Origin: Nostoc sp. PCC 7107
GTDB lineage: Bacteria; Cyanobacteriota; Cyanobacteriia; Cyanobacteriales; Nostocaceae
Direction: 5' to 3'
Assembly (NCBI RefSeq): GCF_000316625.1
Contig: NC_019676.1
Location: 5,598,501 to 5,662,500 of the forward strand
DNA: 64,000 bases
Shown: piece by piece, positions 1 to 6,386 of the stretch
How positions within the stretch are numbered: position 1 is the first letter of the stretch
Layout of the letters: the number at the start of each line of letters is the position of its first letter
Notes under the pieces: generated by a model
Told to the model about the DNA's origin: nothing
The model's input: the letters and a program-made list of their open reading frames with translations, nothing else
Database searches by the model: none
Made by a program: the position numbers and the translations under genes

Positions 1-1
1 C

Positions 2-340
2 TACGCTTCAGAGGCAGTTATAGAAGAGGTTGCACAAGGAGATAGTGTGATCGCCGCACAACGACTAGAGATTCTACGCGGGTTTCCCTTATTGGCGTTG
101 AACCAAGACGTACAAGATTTAGCCGCACAACTTCTGTCCCGGAGCAATCTGCCTCCAAAAGCAAGAGTTGACGCAATTCACATTGCTGCTGCAACCGTCC
201 ACGGCATGGATTACCTGCTAACTTGGAACTGTAAGCATATTGCGAATGCTCAAATTCAGGGAAAGTTGGCAGAGATTAGCCTCGATTTTGGCTATGTGCT
301 GCCTGTTCTCTACACACCAAACGAACTGATGGGAGGTTAA
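2..340 (+). CDS. PIN-domain toxin (VapC-like), 5' end cut by window
   Basis: The frame is open from base 2, so the N-terminus lies outside the window; an internal GTG at 47 is not the true start. The visible 112 residues read like the C-terminal two thirds of a PIN-domain ribonuclease: the stretch around AIHIAAATVHGMDYLLTWN carries the conserved acidic and WN residues of that fold, which usually cleaves tRNA or mRNA as the toxin of a type II system. It ends just before the next gene, with a GGGAGG ribosome site at its own 3' end, so the two are co-transcribed. The toxin role is inferred from family and context. Confidence 0.8.
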   Translation, partial: YASEAVIEEVAQGDSVIAAQRLEILRGFPLLALNQDVQDLAAQLLSRSNLPPKARVDAIHIAAATVHGMDYLLTWNCKHIANAQIQGKLAEISLDFGYVLPVLYTPNELMGG

Positions 341-343
341 GTC

Positions 344-571
344 ATGTGGGAAGATGAGATTGTCAAAGAAATCCACCAAATCCGCGAAGCATATGCAAAG
401 TCTTTCAATTATGACCTAGATGCAATATTTGCAGATTTACGCAAGAAGGAAACTGAAAGCGGCAGAAAAATCGTGAGCTTGTCGCGGAGGCGCGGTCTAA
501 TAACACGTTGGAGCGGACGGGCAAGCGATCTTGGTAGGGATACTGAGGATACTAGCCACCGCTCAACTTAG
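344..571 (+). CDS. small partner protein of the PIN toxin, tail encoded by attC-like site
   Basis: This 75-residue protein starts three bases after the PIN gene, behind GGGAGG. Residues 1-45 (MWEDEIVKEIHQIREAYAKS and a Phe-Asn-Tyr-Asp stretch) form the small charged protein that commonly follows PIN-type genes in cyanobacteria and is a candidate antitoxin. From about residue 50 the reading frame runs through the attC-like site at 495-580, giving a basic tail (SRRRGLITRWSGRASD) that looks like repeat-derived sequence and not original protein. Partner status is inferred from position. Confidence 0.6.
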   Translation: MWEDEIVKEIHQIREAYAKSFNYDLDAIFADLRKKETESGRKIVSLSRRRGLITRWSGRASDLGRDTEDTSHRST

Positions 572-580
572 CCGTTAGTC
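495..580 (+). repeat. attC-like site 1
   Basis: The site has the parts of an integron attC in the right order: R''-like GTCTAAT (495-501), L''-like GTTGGAGCGGAC (507-518), L'-like CCGCTCAAC (559-567) and R'-like GTTAGTC (574-580). L'' and L' pair perfectly except for one extra G in L'', as expected for an extrahelical base. Total length is 86 bp. The call is by structure; no covariance model was run. Confidence 0.55.
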
Positions 581-642
581 AACGGAATTTTACAAGATTT
601 GATAGAGGAGCGATCGCAAGCAAGTTTTAAAATCTAACTAAC
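574..642. repeat. HIP1-centred repeat, copy 1
   Basis: It begins with GTTAGT at the R' box of attC-like site 1 and ends with ACTAAC, the reverse complement. GCGATCGC lies in the middle, flanked by A/T-rich arms that pair imperfectly. It is followed by AAGCGATCGGCATCAGCT, which is also shared with copy 4. The copies start at 574, 1420, about 2164, 4549, about 4909 and 5774. Confidence 0.75.
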
Positions 643-696
643 AAGCGATCGGCATCAGCTTACAATAAAGCCATAGACAAACCGAAAATTGGAACG

Positions 697-969
697 ATGA
701 CAGTACGACAACCCCGCTACAGCAAAGAGGAATTTGCCCAACGAGGTGATTATATTTATGAAACTCAGATCAAACCTCAAGTTGAGGCTGGGAATGACGG
801 CAAAATTGTAGCGATTGATCTTGAAACTGGTGACTTTGAAATTGACAAAAGCGAAATTGTAGCTTGCGATCGCCTCGAAACCCGTCACCCCGATGCTCAA
901 ATTTGGATTGTCCGAATTGGCTCTCGCCATGTTCGTCGATTTGGCGGACGGACTCCGAGAACTGCATGA
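697..969 (+). CDS. small protein of a two-gene retropepsin module (copy 1)
   Basis: A 90-residue protein of unknown function. Its middle (GKIVAIDLETGDFEIDKS, then HPDAQ and a RIGS stretch) is clearly homologous to the protein at 5034-5306 (GKMVIIDIETGDYEVDK, HPNAR, RIGY). Its TGA overlaps the ATG of the next gene (ATGA), so the two are translationally coupled. It lies between attC-like sites 1 and 2, as one cassette-like unit with the protease gene. By layout it could be the antitoxin or regulator of the pair, but nothing in the sequence proves this. Confidence 0.75.
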   Translation: MTVRQPRYSKEEFAQRGDYIYETQIKPQVEAGNDGKIVAIDLETGDFEIDKSEIVACDRLETRHPDAQIWIVRIGSRHVRRFGGRTPRTA

Positions 970-1343
970 TTACTGGAGTAGTCAATGCAGAATTTGAACC
1001 AATTATTCCACTTTCAATTCGTCGCTTTGATGGCAAAGTTTTTACAAAAGATGCGATTGTAGACACAGGTTTCAATGGTTGGCTGTCGTTGCCTCCAGAT
1101 GCGATCGCCGAGTTAAACTTGAGATGGAAAAGACGAGGACGGGCAATTCTTGGAGATGGCAGTGAGTGTGTTTTCAACGTCTACGAAGCTGTTGTAGTCT
1201 GGGATAGCACCTTGCTAACAATCCCAGTGGACGAAGCTGATTCAGAACCGCTTGTTGGAATGTTATTGATGGAAGGCTATCAGCTAACGATGCAGATTTT
1301 TGAAGGTGGTAGCGTCAAACTTCGCAAAGTCAAGACGGTCTAA
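966..1343 (+). CDS. clan AA retropepsin-like aspartic protease (copy 1)
   Basis: This 125-residue protein carries a single aspartic-protease motif (IVDTGFNGWLSLP, Asp-Thr-Gly), so it would act as a homodimer like retropepsins. A second conserved region lies near EPLVGMLLMEGYQL. The start is taken as the ATG at 966, which overlaps the stop of 697-969; the in-frame GTG/ATG further up at 864 lies inside that gene and is rejected. The stop codon lies inside the R'' box of attC-like site 2, which is typical of integron cassettes. The substrate is unknown. Confidence 0.82.
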   Translation: MITGVVNAEFEPIIPLSIRRFDGKVFTKDAIVDTGFNGWLSLPPDAIAELNLRWKRRGRAILGDGSECVFNVYEAVVVWDSTLLTIPVDEADSEPLVGMLLMEGYQLTMQIFEGGSVKLRKVKTV

Positions 1344-1426
1344 CAATCCCGTTGAACACAAACCGTACAGAGTCTTTTCGTGGAGTCCGAGAAATTACTA
1401 GCGGTGGGTGAACAAGGTTGTTAGTC
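1338..1426 (+). repeat. attC-like site 2
   Basis: R'' GTCTAAC (1338-1344, containing the stop codon of the protease gene), an L''-like GTTGAACAC segment, an L'-like GGTGAAC segment and R' GTTAGTC (1420-1426). The R boxes are near-complementary; the L boxes pair less well than in site 1. Length is 89 bp. Confidence 0.45.
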
Positions 1427-1484
1427 GATGGAATTTTGCAGGATTGGATGCAGGCGCGATCGCACATTTTAAAATCCAACTAAC
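1420..1484. repeat. HIP1-centred repeat, copy 2
   Basis: Starts GTTAGTCGATGG at the R' box of attC-like site 2 and ends CCAACTAAC, with GCGATCGC in the centre. The downstream AGGCGATCGG extension seen after copies 3 and 4 is absent here. Confidence 0.75.
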
Positions 1485-1505
1485 CTGAGTTGCATTTGTG
1501 CAAAA

Positions 1506-1533
1506 TTGACAGGTGCAGGATAATAGAGATAGT
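1506..1533 (+). promoter_or_regulatory. candidate promoter of brnTA
   Basis: A consensus -35 TTGACA (1506-1511) is followed after 16 bases by GATAGT (1528-1533), four of six matches to a -10. It lies 24 bases upstream of the BrnT start and downstream of repeat copy 2, so this unit would have its own promoter. Confidence 0.35.
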
Positions 1534-1556
1534 TTAATTGGCATTTCTAGTCTTTC

Positions 1557-1835
1557 ATGCAGTTTGAATGGGATGAGGCAAAAAATTTAGAGAATATTCG
1601 CAAGCATGAGATTGATTTTGCTGATGTTCCTGAAATGTTTGAGAGTCCAATGCTAATTGAGCTAGACAATCGGTTTGATTATGGCGAAGACCGTTGGTTC
1701 GGTATCGGTTTCCTCGGTAACGGTGTAGCGGTGGTGGTTTGGACAGAACGACAGAATGACGTAATTCGGATCATTTCAGCACGAAGGGCAAATAGATATG
1801 AGCGGCGAAGACTTGAGCAGTACCTCTCGTACTAA
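1557..1835 (+). CDS. brnT: BrnT family toxin
   Basis: A 92-residue protein with the family signature FEWDEAKNLENIRKH near the N-terminus and the central GED-RW and VVVWTER strands, ending in an RRANRYERRR basic helix. BrnT is a RelE-fold ribonuclease that halts translation and is neutralised by BrnA; the complex represses its own promoter. The stop overlaps the downstream brnA start region by 38 bases, so the two are co-translated. Length is normal for the family, and no motif appears lost. Confidence 0.9.
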   Translation: MQFEWDEAKNLENIRKHEIDFADVPEMFESPMLIELDNRFDYGEDRWFGIGFLGNGVAVVVWTERQNDVIRIISARRANRYERRRLEQYLSY

Positions 1836-2103
1836 TTGGGCAGCATTAGAGGCAATGGACGATGAGGGTATTGATTACTCCGATATCCCACCATTGACAG
1901 AGGAGTTTTTTGAGAAAGCAACTCTACGAATTCCTGCAACTCAAGCACAGCAGTTAGTTCAGATTGAACCTGATGTGTTGAAGTGGTTTCAAGCTCAAGA
2001 TGGTGAATACAAAACTTTAATCAACTCAATCTTGCGTCAATACATTGAAAGTCATAGTAAAGTAAACACTCAGCCGTGTAACAATTCGCTGCAAGCAGAC
2101 TAA
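1798..2103 (+). CDS. brnA: BrnA family antitoxin
   Basis: This 101-residue protein starts inside brnT. It shows the BrnA pattern: an acidic N-terminal half (EGIDYSDIPPLTEEFFEKA) that would wrap the toxin, and a C-terminal ribbon-helix-helix-like part (DVLKWFQAQDGEYKTLINS-ILRQYI) that would bind the operator. The last residues (TQPCNNSLQAD) are encoded by sequence resembling the start of a degraded attC-like site (GTGTAACAATTCGCTGCAAG). Confidence 0.88.
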   Translation: MSGEDLSSTSRTNWAALEAMDDEGIDYSDIPPLTEEFFEKATLRIPATQAQQLVQIEPDVLKWFQAQDGEYKTLINSILRQYIESHSKVNTQPCNNSLQAD

Positions 2104-2472
2104 AACAAGATTTTGATGCTGAGTTTGACATTCATTGCAGCTGCTCAAGTGAACCATTATTTATCAGATTTGGATGCAAGAGCGATCGCAAACTTCCAAA
2201 TCTAATTAACAGGCGATCGGTGTAAACTTAGACACTAATTTTATCTTTATTCGTAAGATAAATCGGATGCCATACTGCGTTTGTTCAAGCAATTCCTTTG
2301 GGCGTTATTCTATGAGATGTCATACAGAAAAATTCTGTTGAATACTCTAAATAGGGATGTTATGCGGACAAAGTCTGGATAACACCAAGGGATATACGGA
2401 GAGATTCTATATAATTTGATAGTAATAATGTCCATAATCACCAAAGCTGGTTGTAATTGAAAAGGTAAACAT
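2078..2472. other. degraded attC-like/repeat region after brnTA
   Basis: Contains a GTGTAAC box (2078-2084) and GCTGCAAGCAGAC, possible R'' and L'' parts, but no clean R' box. It also holds HIP1 repeat copy 3 (about 2164-2210), and a 27-base segment at 2294-2320 (TCCTTTGGGCGTTATTC...) repeated with one mismatch at 4634-4660. No coding sequence is evident. Confidence 0.45.
2164..2210. repeat. HIP1-centred repeat, copy 3 (5' part lost)
   Basis: It keeps the central GATTTGGATGCAAGAGCG core with the HIP1 octamer and an AATCTAATTAAC end followed by AGGCGATCGG. The GTTAGTC start is gone. Confidence 0.6.
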
Positions 2473-3091
2473 ATGGATCAAATAATAACTATTTTACTGC
2501 AAGGATTAACAATTATCAGTACTGGGGCGTTGTCAAAAGTTGGTGAGAATATTACCGATCATACCGCAAATTTAGCAAAATCATTCGTGGCTTTACTCAG
2601 TCGTAAGTCTCCAGATAGTCAAACTGAAAATTTATTGACGACAGGACAAAAAATTGATTATCAGCAAGCGGTTATCGATCTGGAACCAATCGTCAGCGAT
2701 CCGGCTGATCCTGAAGTAGTGAAATTATTGGAAGAAATACGAACATTCCTATCGAATGATCGAAAACCAGTAGCAGTAGTAGATCTTTATGAATTGATGA
2801 CACAAAGTAATTCTCAAAATATTCAGGTAGGTGCCAAGGATTTAGAAGCGGAAGAATTGGATGCTGAAGTAGATCAAACAATCTCGCCGTCTGATCCTGG
2901 AAAGACTAACAGCCAGACGGTTCTCGAAAGAGTTGAAATCATAGGTAAAGTAAAGCTCAAAAGCAACCAAATAATTTATTAATTAGACAATGATCTTACT
3001 GTAGCTACAATCCCAAGAGTTTTTTTAGAACGTATTCTAAAATTGATGGATAACAAATTCAATCAAATTGAAATTACTCAAATTGGCATTA

Positions 3092-4002
3092 AGAGGCTAT
3101 TTATAAAGTAAATCTAAAAGCGAAAAGAAAAGAGTTATGACAACGATAAGATACATTAAACGTAGTGTATTTACATAGTTAGGTATGGCGCGAAAGTCTT
3201 ACCCCACAGACTTAACAGATATGGAGTGGGAAATCCTAGCCCCCTTGATTCCACCAGCGAAAGAAGGAGGACACCCGCGCACAACTGATATGCGGGAGGT
3301 ATGCAACGCTATCTACTATCACCTGAAGACAGGATGCCAATGGAATATGCTTCCGGGAGACTTCCCGCCCAGCTCAACTGTATACAACTACTACCGCAAA
3401 TGGCAGCGCAAAGGGGTATGGGAAAAATTAAACCATTCATTACGCGGTCAGGTTCGCTTAAAATTAGGTAAATCAACACAACCCAGCGCCCTCGCCGCAG
3501 ACAGTCAGTCAGTTAAAACTGACCAAAAAAGGGGGATGTGTACGGTTTTGATGGCGGTAAAAAGGTAAAAGGGCGAAAGCGACAGACTTTGGTTGATAGC
3601 CTGGGATTATTGTTGAAAGTGGTTGTAAGTGAAGCAAATGCCCCAGAGCGAGTGCTTGCTGCCTATGCTTTGATGGAATTGTTAGAGGAGCGTCCTGAAT
3701 TACTTGAGAAAGTTGAAGTTTTATGGGTTGATTCCGGTTATGACGGTGATAAGTTTGCTCTTTGTGTTTGGTTGATGATCCAAGCTCATGTTGAAGTCAT
3801 ACGGCGTACCGAGTCAGAATTTCAGGTTTTACCGAAACGTTGGGTAGTCGAAAGAACATTTGGGTGGTTTAACCAATATCATCGTCTCAGCAAAGATTAT
3901 GAGCGCCTACCCGAAATGAGTGAAGCTGCTATATATGCTGTTATGACTCGGATTATGTTGCGTCGTCTTGTCGTCTAAAGATTTACTTTATAAATAGTCT
4001 CT
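3092..4002 (+). mobile_element. IS5-type insertion sequence, 911 bp
   Basis: 24-bp terminal inverted repeats at 3092-3115 and 3979-4002 differ at one base (GAGGC versus GAGAC). Flanking TA (3090-3091 and 4003-4004) is the likely target duplication. It contains one transposase split by a frameshift. The near-perfect ends and complete catalytic residues suggest recent arrival. Confidence 0.9.
3185..3978 (+). CDS. IS5 family transposase, programmed -1 frameshift
   Basis: The first frame (3185-3568) has the N-terminal DUF4096-type domain (YPTDLTDMEWEILAPLIPP) and the first catalytic Asp (ALAADSQSVKT). The second frame (to 3978) carries VYGFDGGKKVKGRKR, the second Asp (LWVDSGYDGD) and Glu (RWVVERTFGW). 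A slippery A6G5 run at 3525-3535 lies at the junction; a -1 shift there gives a continuous protein reading KGDVYGFDGG. The full DDE enzyme is thus intact if frameshifting occurs. Confidence 0.9.
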
Positions 4003-4427
4003 TACTGTTCTTGTCGGTTTATCAGGAATATATCGACAGCAAGAAAAATATGATGCGATGGAGAAATTCTTGAAAAGAGCATTAACAATTACTGAATCAT
4101 CAATGGGTACTGATCATCCAAACTCAAAAAGGATTCGGGAAGTCATTCTTGAGTACCAGCAAGAAGCAATTGAACTTAATTGGTGGCAATGGATTTTGAG
4201 TGAGTCATTTACATTTGTCTTACGTTTGACATTTATACAAATTGATGATCAAAAAAGAACTATCAATCCAAAATGGTGGCAGACAATAATTGTAATTATA
4301 TGTTTACCATTTATACTAATTTTTAACTTGATACGTTGGCTAAACAAATATTTTTGTGGCAAATATTTCAGGAGCTAGTTGTGTTAATTTATAATATTAT
4401 CTAGCTTGAAAAGGAGCGATTGTTAAC

Positions 4428-4526
4428 TTGCAAGAACAGCTTGATGCTTTGCGAACTGTAGCTAAATTTCGCTTGAGTCAACAGGTTTATGACGAGGCTC
4501 TTAGACAAGTTGGGGAATTGCAGTAG
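4428..4526 (+). pseudogene. fragment of a small unknown gene
   Basis: A short open stretch (LQEQLDALRTVAKFRLSQQ, then VYDEALRQVGE and TAG) looks like real coding sequence but has no convincing start; an in-frame TGA lies shortly upstream. It resembles the C-terminal part of a small antitoxin-type protein. It is followed at once by the collapsed attC remnant. Confidence 0.35.
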
Positions 4527-4536
4527 TTTCGGCGCG

Positions 4537-4555
4537 GTCTAATAAATAGTTAGTC
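4537..4555 (+). repeat. collapsed attC-like remnant
   Basis: GTCTAAT (as in the R'' of site 1, with the same preceding GGCGCG) is followed after five bases by the R' box GTTAGTC. The L''...L' middle found in sites 1, 2 and 6 is missing, as if deleted. Confidence 0.45.
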
Positions 4556-4613
4556 GATGGAATTTTACAAGATTGGAGCAGGGAGCGATCGCAGATTTTA
4601 ACATCTAACTAAC
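4549..4613. repeat. HIP1-centred repeat, copy 4
   Basis: Starts GTTAGTCGATGG at the R' box, HIP1 octamer in the centre, ends ATCTAACTAAC followed by AGGCGATCGGCATCAGCT. It is then joined to the second shared segment at 4634-4660. Confidence 0.75.
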
Positions 4614-4724
4614 AGGCGATCGGCATCAGCTAATCCTTTGGGCGTTATTCTATGGGATGTTATGAGGTACTTTGCCTTTCCGGAAAAGCTATAATTTTCT
4701 CAAGGTAGAGAGGTACAAAGGGTT

Positions 4725-4961
4725 ATGTCCAATCTGGAGCAAATCGAAGCGGCAATCCTTTCGTTGCCATCAAGTGATTTTGAGAAATTAAGACTGTGGT
4801 TTCTTGATTTAGACTACGAACGCTGGGACGAGCAGATAGAGCAAGACATCGAAGAAGGTAAATTAGAGGCGCTTGCTCAAGATGCGATCGCTGAGTTTGA
4901 AGCAGGGCATTGGAATTTGACAGGATTGGATACAGGAGCGATCGCAAGTTTTAATATCTAG
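4725..4961 (+). CDS. antitoxin-like small protein, C-terminus replaced by repeat
   Basis: A 78-residue acidic protein (LEQIEAAILSLPSSDFEKLR, YERWDEQIEQDIEEGKLEAL) of the type that normally precedes RelE/ParE-like toxins. About residues 62-78 (HWNLTGLDTGAIASFNI) are encoded by HIP1 repeat copy 5, so the natural C-terminus has been cut and replaced. No toxin gene follows; the next gene is the second protease module. A TATAAT (4690-4695) lies 30 bases upstream. Probably an orphan or decayed antitoxin. Confidence 0.65.
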   Translation: MSNLEQIEAAILSLPSSDFEKLRLWFLDLDYERWDEQIEQDIEEGKLEALAQDAIAEFEAGHWNLTGLDTGAIASFNI

Positions 4962-4966
4962 CTAAC
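4909..4966. repeat. HIP1-centred repeat, copy 5 (inside a gene end)
   Basis: It lacks the GTTAGTC start but keeps TGGAATTTGACAGGATTGG, the HIP1 octamer and the AGCTAAC end. It encodes the last residues and stop codon of the gene at 4725-4961. Confidence 0.7.
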
Positions 4967-5033
4967 AGGCGATTTTTTTATAAGGTATTATAGAGGGGTT
5001 CAAAAAGTTGGCGTAACAACTTGGAGCCAGCGT

Positions 5034-5306
5034 ATGCAAGCCATTCTTTTAAGCCGCGAAGAAGTTGCGCGTCGGGCAAAGCAACTGTACGAGGGTGGAA
5101 TCCGCCAAAAGGTCGAAACTGAGGAAAACATCGGTAAGATGGTCATCATCGACATTGAAACAGGGGATTATGAAGTTGATAAAACTGGACTGCAAGCATC
5201 CCGGAATCTCAGCAAGAAGCACCCGAACGCCCGACTCTTTGGTATTCGCATTGGCTACAACGTTGCTGTCTCATTTGGTGGGGTGATGGAGCAGGTTCAC
5301 AAGTGA
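5034..5306 (+). CDS. small protein of a two-gene retropepsin module (copy 2)
   Basis: A 90-residue paralogue of the protein at 697-969, same length and same core (ETGDYEVDK, KHPNAR, RIGYN, SFGG near the C-terminus). Its TGA overlaps the GTG start of the protease gene (GTGA), so the coupling of copy 1 is kept while the N-terminal 30 residues have diverged. Function unknown; a regulator or inhibitor of the protease is a reasonable guess from the conserved pairing. Confidence 0.75.
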   Translation: MQAILLSREEVARRAKQLYEGGIRQKVETEENIGKMVIIDIETGDYEVDKTGLQASRNLSKKHPNARLFGIRIGYNVAVSFGGVMEQVHK

Positions 5307-5668
5307 TTGCTGGAATTGTGACAGATAGACACGCCACTGTCGCACTGACCTTTCTGCTTCGGAACGGTTCAAGCATCCCGATTGAGTTTGTCATCGATAC
5401 AGGCTTTACTGGAGAACTCTGTCTTCCTTCGGAAGCGGTGTCATTGATGGGTTTAACATTTAGGCACGATACGCCTGCAAATTTGGCAGATAACACTGAA
5501 GTGTTGCTTCCAATTTATGAGGCGACTGTTCTTTGGAATGGTGAAGAACGAGAAGTCCTTGTCATTGCTACAGGAAGACGACCTTTACTTGGAACTGCTT
5601 TGCTTGATGAGCAGGAACTTGTGATTCAGTTTACAGAGGGCGGGTTGGTGACAATTGATGAATTGTAA
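5303..5668 (+). CDS. clan AA retropepsin-like aspartic protease (copy 2)
   Basis: A 121-residue protein with one Asp-Thr-Gly motif (FVIDTGFTGELCLP) and the downstream PLLGTALLDEQELVI strand matching EPLVGMLLMEGYQL of copy 1. The GTG at 5303 is chosen because it overlaps the stop of the upstream partner. Expected to dimerise. The R'' box of attC-like site 6 begins 27 bases after the stop. Confidence 0.82.
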   Translation: MIAGIVTDRHATVALTFLLRNGSSIPIEFVIDTGFTGELCLPSEAVSLMGLTFRHDTPANLADNTEVLLPIYEATVLWNGEEREVLVIATGRRPLLGTALLDEQELVIQFTEGGLVTIDEL

Positions 5669-5694
5669 ATGCTGCTCTAACTTGACGCAGCACA

Positions 5695-5780
5695 GGCTAA
5701 CAACACAGTGGAGTGGACAGTAGAGAGTCTTCGCACCTCGTTTCGATTATATCTGCCACCGCTCACCATAGCAGTTAGTC
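5695..5780 (+). repeat. attC-like site 6
   Basis: R'' GGCTAAC (5695-5701), L'' GTGGAGTGGAC (5708-5718), L' CCACCGCTCACC (5756-5767), R' GTTAGTC (5774-5780). L'' and L' pair with one G:T-type mismatch and one extra G in L'', the same asymmetry as site 1. Length is 86 bp, the same as site 1. Confidence 0.55.
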
Positions 5781-5838
5781 AATGGAATTGCACAGAATTG
5801 GATTGAGGAGCGATCGCAAGCAAGTTTTAAACTCTAAC
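5774..5838. repeat. HIP1-centred repeat, copy 6
   Basis: Starts GTTAGTCAATGG at R' of site 6, HIP1 octamer in the centre, then AAGCAAGTTTTAAA and CTCTAAC. It marks the right edge of the accessory region; conserved chromosomal genes follow. Confidence 0.75.
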
Positions 5839-5936
5839 TAAATATTCCGTGATGTTTCTTACCATTGATTGAAGACAAATTCACCTCATATCAGCAAACT
5901 GAAGTGGTAAGCGCAAGGATAAAATTAGGCGAAACC

Positions 5937-6377
5937 ATGAACAGACGTAAGGAACTCTTTCGTATCGTCTTGGCAATATCAATTATCATCGTTGGCATTA
6001 CACACTTTGCTATACCAGCACCTTACGTCAAAATCATGCCACCACAACTGCCCTACCCTTTAGGATTAGTTTATCTCAGTGGCTTTTATGAGATTTTAGG
6101 TGGTATTGGGTTATTAATTCCGCCTGTGAGTCAAGCTGCGGCTTGGGGACTAGTACTGCTGTTTATTGCTGTTTTCCCTGCCAATATCAATATGGCAATT
6201 AATCATATTAAAATTGAAACCATACCATATTCAGATTCGCCTATATTTCAAGCAATTAGATTGCCATTACAAGCAGTGTTAATCGCTTGGGCTTGGTGGT
6301 ATACAAGACCTTCAGATAAAGAAATCCAAGCTTCGTTAGTTCCCAAATCACTTATTCCTAAAGTATTAGAATGGTAA
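5937..6377 (+). CDS. DoxX-family small membrane protein
   Basis: A 146-residue protein with four predicted membrane segments (about 9-27, 45-65, 70-90, 112-130) and the DoxX-type pattern (ITHFAIPAPYVKIMP, YLSGFYEILGGIGLLIP). DoxX-like proteins are poorly understood membrane proteins linked to redox or thiol stress. The ATG at 5937 is used; an in-frame TTG at 5865 would add a hydrophilic stretch not seen in the family. Nine bases separate it from the next gene, suggesting an operon. Confidence 0.8.
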   Translation: MNRRKELFRIVLAISIIIVGITHFAIPAPYVKIMPPQLPYPLGLVYLSGFYEILGGIGLLIPPVSQAAAWGLVLLFIAVFPANINMAINHIKIETIPYSDSPIFQAIRLPLQAVLIAWAWWYTRPSDKEIQASLVPKSLIPKVLEW

Positions 6378-6386
6378 TTTATTATT

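Larger units (their letters stand above)
2473..4378 (+). pseudogene. TPR-type gene interrupted by an IS5-type element
   Basis: The first part (2473-2982, 169 residues) has a hydrophobic N-terminus and an acidic body, then an in-frame TAA at 2980. The same frame stays open from 2983 to the insertion (ending QIEITQIGI). After removing the IS and one TA duplication, translation continues in frame through GIYRQQEKYDAMEKFLKRAL and ITESSMGTDHPNSKRI, a tetratricopeptide-like repeat, into a C-terminal part with hydrophobic segments (FTFVLRLTFI; IIVIICLPFILIFNLI). The original protein was probably a ~250-residue membrane-anchored TPR protein; function unknown. The TAA is a second lesion unless it is an error. 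Confidence 0.7.

Noticed and set aside
864-965. Upstream extension of the protease gene at 966-1343
   Set aside because: It lies inside the preceding gene in another frame; the ATG at 966 overlaps that gene's stop and matches the layout of the paralogue.
574-5838. CRISPR array made of the HIP1-centred repeats
   Set aside because: Spacing is irregular (hundreds to thousands of bases) with genes between copies, and there are no cas genes.
1-5860. An integron integrase gene
   Set aside because: No tyrosine recombinase frame is visible in this part or elsewhere in the window, so the array is called only attC-like.
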